From positions 1 to 64,000 of the forward strand of contig CAJNDT010000512.1 of NCBI GenBank assembly GCA_905221615.1: a DNA stretch of 64,000 nt, written 5' to 3'. The notes beneath the pieces were generated by a model. That model had not been told where the DNA came from. It saw only the letters and a program-made list of their open reading frames with translations, and did no database searches. This DNA is from Symbiodinium sp. CCMP2592 (lineage: Eukaryota > Sar > Dinophyceae > Suessiales > Symbiodiniaceae). A program made the translations under genes and the position numbers. Shown here piece by piece: positions 11,492 through 22,980 of this stretch. The first letter of the stretch is position 1, and each line of letters begins with the position of its first letter.

Positions 11492-14400
11492 GTGGCAATC
11501 GAAAGGAACGTGGCCGTTTTTAGGTCATACGCGGAAAAGGGAAGAGCCACCCGTCAGAAACATGATCCAACTGATTCCAGCTATTTCGGTAAAGGTAAAG
11601 GAAAGGAAAAAGGAAAAGGTGGAAAAGGCAAAGGAAAAGGAAAGGACAAAGGAGATAAAGGAAGCTCCTTCAAGGGTACAAAATCAAAAGGCAAAGGTAA
11701 GGATACAGCTAAGTCTGCCTCCTTACAAGGAGACCCAACTGGATCTCCACAGGCCTATGAAAGTTCCACCGCACCGAGCTGGGATTCATGGTATGAGGAC
11801 AGTTATTATACTGACTCCAGTTGGAATTATTCCGCTTATGACGATCAAACGTCTTATACATACTATGCATCACAAGCCTCACGAAGAAAGACACGGAGAA
11901 AGAAGAGAAGAAATCAAGCAGGATCATCAGGTAGAGGCACATATCCGAGCGCGCACCAAGAACCCGTGTACAACTCATCAGTGAGTTACGTGCCCCAGGT
12001 CTCTGAACCATCCGAGGGGCAAGGTGTGGAGACTGCAACAGCAGTGTTTCCGTTGCAGCACACCGTCCTATCTGCTCTCACAGAGCGGATCACTCTTGAT
12101 AAGAGCCCTACCTTTGTCATACTTGACTCTGGTTGTACTAGGGCTATGGGTTCCCGCTATGCGGTGAACAGGCTTATCAAGGCCGTGAAGCAACCTGCCC
12201 CAGGCATGATTGATTTCACTTTTTCACCTTCGAACACGAAGTTCTCTTTCGCAGATAGTGAAACAGCTCTTATCAAGGAGCGTGTAACTCTATGGTTTAA
12301 CACAACTCCAAGAAGAGATACAACCATAGAAGTTTTGGATCAAGGAAGAGTCCCCATTTTGTTTTCCATCGAACAGATGAGGAATTTAAGAATGACCCTC
12401 GAGTGTAGTCCAACAGCTGACCTAGCAACGTGTGAAGCTTTCGGTTTGTACAAAACCCCTCTTCCGATTAGTACCAATAACCATTTGGTATTGGACCTTC
12501 TAGGCTTTACTTCCACCAGGAAGTATCTCCCTAAGTCAGGTACGTCGTTCAGTGCGACGGAGACTGCTCTAGGAGCCAATAAGCCTTATACTAGGATACC
12601 GGAAGGTCGCTGTCCAGCCTGTGCCGGACAGAAAAGGGCTCACACGTACCTCAAGGGTTGTGACAAAGCACCTGAGGGAGCAGCTGATCCACCACCGAAG
12701 AGGATTTCAGGTAAAAAGAAGCCTCTTCCATCTGATCCGGCAGAATCATCTGCCAAGAAACTTGATCCACCAGAACCATCTGGTGATGTTCCTGAGCCTT
12801 CTGGACCATCGGAACCATCTTCAGGCTCTAGGGACAAACCTGCAGAATCCTCTGCACCACATGAACCTCCAGAAGAAGAAAGACTTGAGGTTCCACCTGC
12901 AAAGATAAAGACTCCAAAGGGTCTTAAAAACCTTCTGAAGAAATCCCGCAAATATGCGGTTAAATCTCCTGTTGAAGAGAAGTCTAAGGTCCCAGGAGCT
13001 GATGACGGGACGAAGGTAAGACCACTTGAGTCAAGAGAATACCCGGCTCCTGGTACAGACTCACCTACAGGTGAAGAGATTGTCGCAGAACCATCGCCAT
13101 CTCTTCCAATTGCTCTTCGCAGGATTCATGAGAAACTTAAGGACCCTGTAGAACTCTATAAGCTTCACCTCAAGCACCGTCATATGAGTACGGATCAGTT
13201 CAAGCGACGCACAAAGGCCTTACAGATCCCAAAGGAGATCTATGAGCTATATGACCAACTGGTCAAAAAGTGTTCAGCCTGCCAGGAACATGTGAGAGCT
13301 CCTTCAAGAGCGAAGATTTCTGGTTTAAGATCAGAGACTTTCGGTGATCTCACCTTCGTAGATCACGGTGATCTTCCAATTCCCGGCAAGGATAGTCGCT
13401 TAGTATTTCTTATTCTCTATGATGGAGCAACAAACTTGTTGACTGCCGAAGTAGTCCAGGATAAAGAAGAACATACTACAATGTCGATTATGAATGACTA
13501 CTTTGAGAAATTTCAGATCAACCCAAAGGTTGTAGTTGGAGATCAAGCATTCATGACTCCAAAAATGGAGGCTTATTACAATCGGCAGAATATCAAGCCT
13601 GTGGCAACAGGAACTGGAACACCATGGCCCAACAGGGCCGAAGCTGCTGTAAGATTGCTGAAGCATCAGATTAAGCTCATACTTCAGATCCTGAAGGATG
13701 GTGACCCGCAGTATAACGGAATCACCATGAAGTATGGCAACCTCGTTCGCCAAGCATGTTTAGCAAGAAACTCTTCGATTACCTACGGAGGAGTTACTCC
13801 TTTGGAAATGGCCTTCGGAAGGCGTCCTCGAGATGTTATCACACCAGAGAACGCCGATCCCAATCAGTTGACAGGTAATCCAACTGACACGGAAGTCACT
13901 GCGAGAGCCATTAAGGAGCTTGCCAACAGGGCTTACCAAGAGGCACGACAATCTGATGATCTGCGTAGAGATCTTGCAGCCAGACTGTCAATGACCCAAG
14001 GACCTTTCTCTTTGGGAGATAAGGTTTTCTACTGGTCAGAAGATAAGTCTAAGATTGGATCCACTGGGTCCAAACATGGATCGTGGCTAAAAGGTAAGGT
14101 GATCTCCGAACTCGGAGGATCCATGGTAGGTGTGGATCTTGGAACACGCATCGTCCGCGTTAATATCTCAAAACTGAGGAAAAATTATGACATAACATCT
14201 GCTGTGGAGATTCCTCTCGCGCCTGATGAGGAAACTCTGACGTCAGAAGGTTCTGACCACGCAAGTTGCATGGTCACCTTCGATGCCTCCCTGCAGTCGA
14301 CAGACCTAACGATTCCACATCAAGAGTGTCACTGGCAGGTCACCAGCACTGGGAAGATTGACTTCCTGGAACTCTACGGCGGATCTCCCCGCATGAGTCA

Positions 14401-17400
14401 CAAAGCTGCCCTGTCAGGTCTGCGAGTAGGTCAGCCAGTCGATTTGCGTAGTGGTCTAGATCTTGAGCAACCTCAAGGTCGCTCCAATCTTCTTAGGATC
14501 ATCAAGGAACAAGAACCTACTATTATTGTTATGTCACCGGACCATTCTCAGTGGTCTAGCTGGTACTCACAGTGGAAGAAAGGCTCTGCCAAGAGACTTC
14601 CTGTTTTAAAATTCTGTGAATCGGTCGCAGACCACCAAATGAAGCTCGGACGTTACTTTGTTCTTGAGAACCCATACTACAGCAGGCTCTGGTCTTCACC
14701 AGAAGCAAAACGCCTGTTTTCTAATCATAAGATCAGCTATAAGGTCTGTAACCTACAGGCCTATGGCATGAAAGATCCAACAGGATACTATGAATCGAAA
14801 TCCTCGATTTTTTTTTTTTTTTTTCCACCGCAAGTTTTAATTCCTCTCCAGAGGCATTCTGCCAAAACGAAATCTCCAACATCTCCACCAGGAGACGAAA
14901 AGGGTATTCAAGGCTACGGTCTTAAAACGAAACTCGCACAAGTGTATCCTTATGAATTCTGTGAAACCTTTGCCTCGTGTTTGGCAAGATTCCTGAAACG
15001 AGATGCGTATGCATCTCATCTGTCTTTAGTCACAGACATACTAGAATACTCTGGAGATGAATGCCTCCAGGGACTTTCGGAACTTCTTGATCAGGAGTAC
15101 TCTCTTTTGACAACAAACCCTCTCAAGGATTCAAAACTCCTGCAAGATCCGAAAATCAGATCACTTGTTGCTAGAGTAAATTCTTTATCGAGTAAAACTG
15201 AATTACCATTGCACCATTCCAAACCATCACCGTCCCTTGATGCCTTGGTGTCAGACATTACTCGCCTTAGATCAAGACTCTTACCAGGGTCTGGTTTCGA
15301 ACAGTGTACTCTATACAGAGGTACATTTGGAACAGTCAAAGCACTCACCAGTGTAACTGATTGCGTTCTTGTCTTTTGGAACAAGAAGAAGCCCAATTCG
15401 ACTATGACGTGTTGCTTGCCGCACCAGGTTTCCTGGAACAAGGTACACCCATCAACCTTCTCGGGGGTGCTATTCCAGATGACAGGCGGCAAGACTTCAC
15501 CGTCCGTGCGAACCCCGCCGGATGTAATCATGTCGGACGAAGAGGTTTCGCCGTCAGACCCGTCAGAACCAATGAGCACTAATCGCTCACGGATCACATC
15601 TGACGATGTTTCTATGCCGGAACCAGATCAGCCGATGCCTCCCGGCACGCCGCCGTCGCGTCCCCCTCCTCCCATACCTCCACCGCGACTACCGGCCGTT
15701 TCCTCCGATGAGCCCGTGGCTCCTGCTCGGGCTAAGCCTCGCGTGCATCCGCCTCCTCGCGTTCCGTCTCCTCGGCGTCTGGGGGGTGATGTGTCGCCAA
15801 GGTCCTCATCGGAAAGGAAAGTTTCGCCGCACAAACAGAAATCACCTTCACAGGTGCCGACACCAAAACCTAAACCGAAGGCACATCCACAGGGACCCAT
15901 TCTTCCGTTACAACAATATGAAGAAGACACTGAAGAAGAACTGGTCCCAGACGACCCCGGACAACCGTCCGCTCCTCCTCACACTTCTGGTTCACCAGAA
16001 CCGGAGAGCGATGCCGAGTCAGAAAACACAAGGTATCACTCTGATGAGGAAGGTGACTTGGTCGTAGATGAGAAGGACTGGGTCCTTCTCACAGAAGAAC
16101 AGAAACTGTGTAGTAACACAGGTTCTTTCTCCATGCCTCGGTACATGCATGGCGTACCCGTAGACATCAGAGAGGTAACATCAAGAGTGAGGTCAGACCG
16201 AACACGGTATAAACCCACCAAAAGGTTCCGATCTGACATTCGTGAAGAGTACGATCTTCTCACGGAAGAGGACAAGGCCTTATCTCTAAGTTCCTCCAGG
16301 AACTCAGCGAATTTAACCCAGAAGGCACAGCGAAAGGAGGCAACCGCCAAGGAAAAGCGTGAGATGAAGAAACAGTTTGATGAAGCGAAAGCAGCAGAAT
16401 ATCAGAGCTGGCTAGACAACGATGTCTTTGAGCTCGTCGATACACGGAAACTCGGAAACATCCGAAATTATGTCACTGGCCGATGGGTCCTGACTCTAAA
16501 AAGAGACAAGGACGGAAACTTCCTTAAGTGCAAGGCCCGATGGGTCCTGAGAGGTTTCCAGGATCGACAGAAGGACATTCAGCAAACTGATAGTCCTGCT
16601 GCGAGTCGCCCAGGTTTCCGCTTAGCGATTCAACTAGCAGCTAACAAGCTGTGGACTCTGACACACATCGACCTAAAGACTGCTTTCCTGCAGGGTGAAG
16701 CCTATGATGAGTCGAGAGACATAATCTGTCAGATTCCTCCTGAAGCAGGTTATCCTTCCTACATTGCAGCGAGGATGAAGAAACCCGCTTATGGACTTAA
16801 CGATGCACCTCGAAGATGGTGTAACATCGTTGATAAGGCACTCCTGTCTTATGGCCTGGTGCCAACCCGTGCGGATCGCTGTACATATGTTTTGTATGGT
16901 AAGAAGTCTGCAACAGCAGATGCTGAGCTCAAGAAGTCTCAGCCAAAGACCATGGAATCAGCGATTGACTATCTCCTAGATCCCATAGCAGGCAACAATG
17001 CCAAGGGTAGACAGGTACATGTAGTAGTCTGTTTGCATGTAGATGACCTGTGCATGGCCGGTGATGACACCTTTCGTAAGGCCGTGATTGAATCGATCAA
17101 AAAGGAGTTTGCAGTAGGTTCTGAAGACACGAATGATATCATGTTTGTAGGACGGAGATTAGTCTGGAAGGATGCTACAGCATCAGTGCCAGCACATATC
17201 TCAGTAAATCAGAACCTAGCTGTTGAAGCTCTAGAAGAAATTGTTTTTGACAAGAAGCTCAACAATGAGCAACAACGCACACCACAGCAGCACACTGCTT
17301 ATAGAAGTGTTTTAGGACAGATCAACTGGCTACAAAGCCGGACTCAAGCTCACATCTGTTATCGCTTCAGTCGGTGTGCGAGTAAGGCTGCCAAGCCTAC

Positions 17401-18223
17401 TATTGGTGATATTCGAGAATTGAACAAGCTTGTTAGGATTTTGAAGTCTACTGAAGTAGAACTGCGTTTTTGGCCGCTGAAAGGAAATCTCAGAATCCTC
17501 GGTTACCCTGATGCTTCCTACAGGAACAATGATGACAAATCATCTCAGAGAGCACATGTTCTTTTCCTTGCTGAAGATCGAAATCCAAAGCTAAAGGGAA
17601 TGAAACAATCAGCAGCAGCTGCTTCTTCCAAGAAGAACGATTTCTCTGAATCCTCTATTAAGGAAACATCCTCGAGAGGTAGCCTGGTGGATTATGAGTC
17701 TCACAATATTACGACAACCACAATGTCCACAACAGTGGCAGAGCTTAACGCACTGATGCGTTGCTTTGGTACCTGCCTGTTCCTCAAGGGACTTTGGGCA
17801 GATCTCTCATCAGAGACCGTACCTATACATATCAGAACAGATGCGAACAATCTTGTGACAACAGCAGGCACGACACACCTTCCGGAGCAGAAGGAAACTC
17901 ACCATCTTATACAGATGCTTCGTAAGGAATCCAACTCTGGATCTTTAGATGACCTAGCTCATGTAAGCTCGAAGTACTGCCTAGCTGATGCATTAACAAA
18001 GCATTCGGCGCAAACTGATGAGCTTATCAAGGCTCTGGAAACAGGAAATTTACCAGAAACAGACATTCATCCACCCTTCCGTGAACTTCTTCAACATAAA
18101 GCTTTCACTGTTCGGTGGATCATAGACAACCTTAAGAATGCCGCTACAGCGGTAGCCTTCCTTGGAATTGATGTCTCAACAGAGATTTACCGATTATTTT
18201 ATTGCCAAGGAACATGGTGGTAG
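11492..18223 (+). CDS. pol: pol polyprotein of copy B: protease, integrase, methyltransferase-like, RT, RNase H
   Basis: 2,243 codons open to TAG 18,223; the Met at 11,492 is only the first in the shifted frame, and translation would naturally enter from gag. Residues about 30-70 are a Gly-Lys repeat. The aspartic protease has DSGCT (Asp about 212). A Cys/His knuckle (CPAC...H...C) lies about 372-391. Integrase has an HHCC-like head (about 555-600) and candidate catalytic Asp 624, Asp 684 and Glu 717. A methyltransferase-like segment is about 957-1105. A Pro-rich, acidic linker follows (about 1,350-1,520). RT shows IDLKTAFLQGE (Asp about 1,727) and HVDD (about 1,849-1,852) where most copia elements have YVDD. 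RNase H has DAS (about 2,007), Glu about 2,084 and Asp about 2,117. A 17-T patch at 14,808-14,824 replaces native codons but keeps the frame. Confidence 0.93.
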   Translation: MAIERNVAVFRSYAEKGRATRQKHDPTDSSYFGKGKGKEKGKGGKGKGKGKDKGDKGSSFKGTKSKGKGKDTAKSASLQGDPTGSPQAYESSTAPSWDSWYEDSYYTDSSWNYSAYDDQTSYTYYASQASRRKTRRKKRRNQAGSSGRGTYPSAHQEPVYNSSVSYVPQVSEPSEGQGVETATAVFPLQHTVLSALTERITLDKSPTFVILDSGCTRAMGSRYAVNRLIKAVKQPAPGMIDFTFSPSNTKFSFADSETALIKERVTLWFNTTPRRDTTIEVLDQGRVPILFSIEQMRNLRMTLECSPTADLATCEAFGLYKTPLPISTNNHLVLDLLGFTSTRKYLPKSGTSFSATETALGANKPYTRIPEGRCPACAGQKRAHTYLKGCDKAPEGAADPPPKRISGKKKPLPSDPAESSAKKLDPPEPSGDVPEPSGPSEPSSGSRDKPAESSAPHEPPEEERLEVPPAKIKTPKGLKNLLKKSRKYAVKSPVEEKSKVPGADDGTKVRPLESREYPAPGTDSPTGEEIVAEPSPSLPIALRRIHEKLKDPVELYKLHLKHRHMSTDQFKRRTKALQIPKEIYELYDQLVKKCSACQEHVRAPSRAKISGLRSETFGDLTFVDHGDLPIPGKDSRLVFLILYDGATNLLTAEVVQDKEEHTTMSIMNDYFEKFQINPKVVVGDQAFMTPKMEAYYNRQNIKPVATGTGTPWPNRAEAAVRLLKHQIKLILQILKDGDPQYNGITMKYGNLVRQACLARNSSITYGGVTPLEMAFGRRPRDVITPENADPNQLTGNPTDTEVTARAIKELANRAYQEARQSDDLRRDLAARLSMTQGPFSLGDKVFYWSEDKSKIGSTGSKHGSWLKGKVISELGGSMVGVDLGTRIVRVNISKLRKNYDITSAVEIPLAPDEETLTSEGSDHASCMVTFDASLQSTDLTIPHQECHWQVTSTGKIDFLELYGGSPRMSHKAALSGLRVGQPVDLRSGLDLEQPQGRSNLLRIIKEQEPTIIVMSPDHSQWSSWYSQWKKGSAKRLPVLKFCESVADHQMKLGRYFVLENPYYSRLWSSPEAKRLFSNHKISYKVCNLQAYGMKDPTGYYESKSSIFFFFFPPQVLIPLQRHSAKTKSPTSPPGDEKGIQGYGLKTKLAQVYPYEFCETFASCLARFLKRDAYASHLSLVTDILEYSGDECLQGLSELLDQEYSLLTTNPLKDSKLLQDPKIRSLVARVNSLSSKTELPLHHSKPSPSLDALVSDITRLRSRLLPGSGFEQCTLYRGTFGTVKALTSVTDCVLVFWNKKKPNSTMTCCLPHQVSWNKVHPSTFSGVLFQMTGGKTSPSVRTPPDVIMSDEEVSPSDPSEPMSTNRSRITSDDVSMPEPDQPMPPGTPPSRPPPPIPPPRLPAVSSDEPVAPARAKPRVHPPPRVPSPRRLGGDVSPRSSSERKVSPHKQKSPSQVPTPKPKPKAHPQGPILPLQQYEEDTEEELVPDDPGQPSAPPHTSGSPEPESDAESENTRYHSDEEGDLVVDEKDWVLLTEEQKLCSNTGSFSMPRYMHGVPVDIREVTSRVRSDRTRYKPTKRFRSDIREEYDLLTEEDKALSLSSSRNSANLTQKAQRKEATAKEKREMKKQFDEAKAAEYQSWLDNDVFELVDTRKLGNIRNYVTGRWVLTLKRDKDGNFLKCKARWVLRGFQDRQKDIQQTDSPAASRPGFRLAIQLAANKLWTLTHIDLKTAFLQGEAYDESRDIICQIPPEAGYPSYIAARMKKPAYGLNDAPRRWCNIVDKALLSYGLVPTRADRCTYVLYGKKSATADAELKKSQPKTMESAIDYLLDPIAGNNAKGRQVHVVVCLHVDDLCMAGDDTFRKAVIESIKKEFAVGSEDTNDIMFVGRRLVWKDATASVPAHISVNQNLAVEALEEIVFDKKLNNEQQRTPQQHTAYRSVLGQINWLQSRTQAHICYRFSRCASKAAKPTIGDIRELNKLVRILKSTEVELRFWPLKGNLRILGYPDASYRNNDDKSSQRAHVLFLAEDRNPKLKGMKQSAAAASSKKNDFSESSIKETSSRGSLVDYESHNITTTTMSTTVAELNALMRCFGTCLFLKGLWADLSSETVPIHIRTDANNLVTTAGTTHLPEQKETHHLIQMLRKESNSGSLDDLAHVSSKYCLADALTKHSAQTDELIKALETGNLPETDIHPPFRELLQHKAFTVRWIIDNLKNAATAVAFLGIDVSTEIYRLFYCQGTWW
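14358..14806 (+). other. methyltransferase-like segment inserted between integrase and RT
   Basis: Seen: IDFLELYGGSPRMSHKA at the start, a VDLRSGLDL stretch about 25 residues on, then TIIVMSPDHSQWSSW, and later RYFVLENPYYSRLW. These line up in order with C5-cytosine methyltransferase motifs I (the FAGxGG nucleotide loop), II/III, IV (PPCxxxS) and VI (ENP/ENV). The catalytic Pro-Cys of motif IV is replaced by Pro-Asp-His, so the domain may be non-catalytic, may use a different nucleophile, or may only share the SAM-binding fold. Copy A carries the same PDH residues, so this is not a copy-specific error. The family assignment is inference. Confidence 0.5.
14808..14824 (+). repeat. 17-T patch inside pol, length-preserving
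   Basis: In copy A the matching bases read as five T, then ATGCACAACTTG (Met-His-Asn-Leu). In copy B the same 17 bases are all T and the frame is kept, so native sequence was overwritten without change in length. Confidence 0.8.
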
Positions 18224-18447
18224 TCTTGTTTGCTGGTAGCACAACCATGTGCTGGATTTTCTATTTAGACTGTTTTTCGTCTAAAAGAAAATTTGTGTCT
18301 GCAAGCTGCGTTTTCATCAAGATCAAACATGTTCATGAAAACTATATGTTCTGTATCATCCGCAGCCGCTTTCAGCCTCGAGCCTCACAGCAACCAGCCT
18401 TTTGAGCTAACCAAGCATTCCTGATCCTGTTTGGTCATCGTGCCGTA
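18224..18447 (+). other. inter-ORF spacer of copy B with hairpin and internal PPT-like motif
   Basis: No gene. Directly after the pol stop lies an inverted repeat: arm ATTTTCTATTTAGAC (18,256-18,270), 8-base loop, arm GTCTAAAAGAAAAT (18,279-18,292). The 20-mer TAAAAGAAAATTTGTGTCTG (18,282-18,301) recurs with one change at 25,860-25,879, just before the 3' LTR. It may be a central polypurine tract or the scar of how the second ORF was acquired. It may also hold the signal for a subgenomic or trans-spliced mRNA for the second ORF, but no such signal was proved. Confidence 0.65.
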
Positions 18448-18657
18448 ATGAGCACACGATCAAACTTCCGTAGCCGTGATGGACACGCCCTACCCAGGGC
18501 AGTACAGGCGTATCACGAGCGACATCCACACATGGATAGCTCATACCCCGAGTCTCGTCGGGAAGCATCACGTCGACACACCGAACACGGTGGACACCGA
18601 TTTCACAAACGTGAGAAAAATAACGAGCCTCCATACATTTACATGGGTCACCAACAG

Positions 18658-20110
<1,453 letters not shown>

Positions 20111-21098
20111 CCACGGCTCCGAACAGATGCCGTCAGCGACTTACGAGTCGAAGAAATGGTGCTCAAATTACGGCCAAGAGATCGAATCGACACTTCGCAA
20201 GATGTCAAGGCGAAATCTGCCTCCAGAGCCTCCCAAGGCTAGATCTTCTCACAAGAAGTCTTTCTCTCTTCCAAATACAGAGGTTGACACAGCTCCAAAC
20301 CTGGAGCAAACCGCTTCTGCAGGTGAAGTACCTCCGAAAACGGAGACTACTGCAAAGGAGATCCATCCGAGATCCAAGCTCGCCCGGCAGGCCGAGGCCG
20401 ACAAGGATCCGGACAGTCTTATGGGACAGCTCTGGAACTCCGACGGCACCAGAAGCGCCACTGAAGTTCTTCAGATAACGACAGTTCACAAACCTCCAGA
20501 ACCTGTCCAGGATACTTCTGCCAACGTAGTTCCTCCCAAGGAAGAATCTTCTGGAACAGAGACGGAACCTGAGGAACCAGATCCTAACCAGGATTGTGAC
20601 GAAGAATCAGACGTTGAGTCGGCATCAAGCGAAAAGAGCGAGAAGAGCGAAAAGAGCTCAAAATCTTCGTCTTCCTCGGAACTTCGAGTTGATGTTAATC
20701 CGTCTCACAAGACGAACTCAGCACCTGCAGCGTCAGAGGAGAAGAAAGAATCTCCCACGGAAGAGATCACAGAGAAACTTGAGAAGGTCAAACTTGACCA
20801 ACCAAGGCCTGAAACAGAATATGTTCAGAGCTCAGACGAAGAGCCAAGAAAACCAAAATCTCCTAAAAAGGAGAAGGAGAAAATTCCTAGTTCTCTTCGA
20901 TCCTGAAACAGAAACCTATTATCGAGTCAACAGAAGCAAGCTCAACCTCGAATACGAGGAGCCTGCTGACGAGGAAGACCTCGTAAGAGAACATGAGCGC
21001 ATCAGCGCTCGAATTCGAGAAAATACCAAGCACCGAATCTCGAAGTCACCGTCTAACCCGGCTATGCAACAGGAAATGCAAGAGAGAATCTGGGTTAG

Positions 21099-21115
21099 AA
21101 AAAAAAAAAAAAAAA
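21099..21115 (+). repeat. 17-A patch in second ORF
   Basis: Seventeen A between GGGTTAG and TCCGAAG, coding for five Lys in the apparent frame. It has the same length as the T patch at 14,808. There is no second copy in the window to compare with. Confidence 0.7.
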
Positions 21116-21297
21116 TCCGAAGTCCACTCATGATCAAAGATTCTGAGGCTCCTGACGAAGAGGAGTGGGACAGACCCAGAGAGTCGGCATCTTCCTCCTC
21201 TGCACCTCCTACCAAGGAGAGATTTGTAGGAGTACGCAGGACAGCCATGAGCCTTAACCAAAGGATACGAATGTTGCCTCGACCAGACAATCCTCTC

Positions 21298-21420
21298 TGC
21301 GATCTCTGCAAACAGCCTACAGGCTATTTTTGCTATTCCTGTGGAACGATTGTATGTGCAGATTGTCGACTTACCCCACAGGGTAAACAACGGATGTGCG
21401 AGTGCGTCTTGCCAATCGAT
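21298..21420 (+). other. treble-clef/B-box-like zinc cluster in second ORF
   Basis: Cys spacing is C-x2-C-x7-C-x2-C-x4-C-x2-C, followed by a CEC pair, within CDLCKQPTGYFCYSCG and the next residues. This is the layout of B-box or related zinc-binding modules, which bind nucleic acid or protein. It sits between the acidic linker and the nuclease-like region. Confidence 0.55.
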
Positions 21421-21861
21421 TGCCTTGAGACCTCCAAAGTGAGAGCAGGAATGACCTCAGAAGAGCGTCAGTTTTTATACGAGGCCATCCTCACACATGA
21501 GGACGTAGATTTGGCAGTCCAGAAAATCAACATGTATTGCGAACACGCAAGAAGTCTGTTCGAAAAGGACCATCCAGGCGTTGATCCATGCAGCCTTGAT
21601 GATATTAGGAACAATCCTCCGAATACGTATGACAGCTCCACAGAGGCTCCAACCCTGGAGGAATATAAGAGCATTAACAAGAGTCACATCAATATCAAGG
21701 ACTCTAGAACAAGCCACCCGGCTTCTTTTCTCTCTCTTACTGGCTACGAAGACAAACTGGTGCTCGACGCACATTACGAGATAGTTCGCAATAGGATGGC
21801 CGGTGTTAATGAGAAGAGAGAATACATTGAAGGCTCAAACCCAGACAGCGTATCGCTGAAC

Positions 21862-22980
21862 CTAGTGGTATTCAACTGGGGAAATATGGATCGAGCGCCG
21901 GTGCCCGCAGGGAATCCCAAAAAGAAGCTCAAACCTGAGAAGGGATTCGATTATCACCCTCTTATTGACATGTGCTTCAACAATTCAGCTCATATTACCC
22001 TCGTACTCGAGGCAGGAGCACTTGCGTCAGAGTATTCGATCGCAACCATGCGACAACATGAATACAGGGGGATGCTAATCCACTCTCCTCCCAAGGAGCC
22101 TGAGGCACCCTCGATGTATATTGGAGTCAAGGGTGACCCAACAACAGACATCGCTCTCGTCCACCACTTTTATCGTCATCGAACAATGAAGCCTAAGAAT
22201 GGTGGTCCCAAGAAGCGACTGTGGGCATGCCACGGTGCGGTATGCCGCCTCACCTTTGGGTACCACAGTACCATCCAGAGGCAAAAGAATGGGTCCACCC
22301 ATATTCTGGCCAAAGGATGACGAGAGACGAGTTCATGCAGATTATCGGATATGACCCACTCAAGGGCAAAAATCCTGACAAGGATGGACCCACTGATGGC
22401 TCTTACCTCTCACCAGAGGCGTGCCTGACACTGTCGAACCTCGACCCCTCGCCGATTCTCTGTGAATGGAACGGCCATGTCGAGGGTGATGAGCCACCAG
22501 AGGAAGACTTTGAGTCATACGCAGAGATCTTCTCACAAGAAGCATCGAACGATCTTGACGAGATGTGGTGTACAAAAGGGCCTTACAAGGTCATCACCAT
22601 CGCGATCGTCCATTTCAACTCATTCATGACTCATAAGGAAGAACAGAGACGCGAACTGGTGAACGCGTTCCTCAACGAGATTCTCCCTTTTAAACCGGAT
22701 GTAATAGCGGGAGATCTCAATAATATTGCGTCGAGGCTCACCTTAAAAGGTGGAGACGTTCACCCGCGAAACAGTTTGTTTTCTCTATACCTGGAGAAGA
22801 AACTTGCAGCATTCAACAAAATAGCAGGAAGGCACTCACAAGTGCGACATCTTTGCTTGAACAACTCCGACCAGCACAGACTGGCACGTGCAGATCGTCT
22901 ACCGGCGGACCCGGCGAAGAAAGTTGCTGACCTTGACTGTATCAACAGTTATATCCTTGACTGGAGTAAAACGCCGCACA
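21862..22980 (+). other. endonuclease/exonuclease/phosphatase-like region of second ORF
   Basis: Seen in order: SLNLVVFNWGNMDR (family: N of the first strand), HITLVLEAGAL (family: catalytic Glu), ITIAIVHFNSFM followed by a helix, KPDVIAGDLNNIA (family: GDFN), and finally DLDCINSYIL (weak match to the terminal SDH). One frameshift (about 22,260) lies inside. The EEP fold is typical of LINE endonucleases and is not part of copia elements, which integrate with a DDE integrase. The final His motif is not clear, so activity is uncertain. Confidence 0.45.

Noticed and set aside
11478-11570. Programmed frameshift between gag and pol in copy B
   Set aside because: Copy A reads straight through this region in one frame, and copy B differs there by several indels in both directions. 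This is damage rather than a slippery site.
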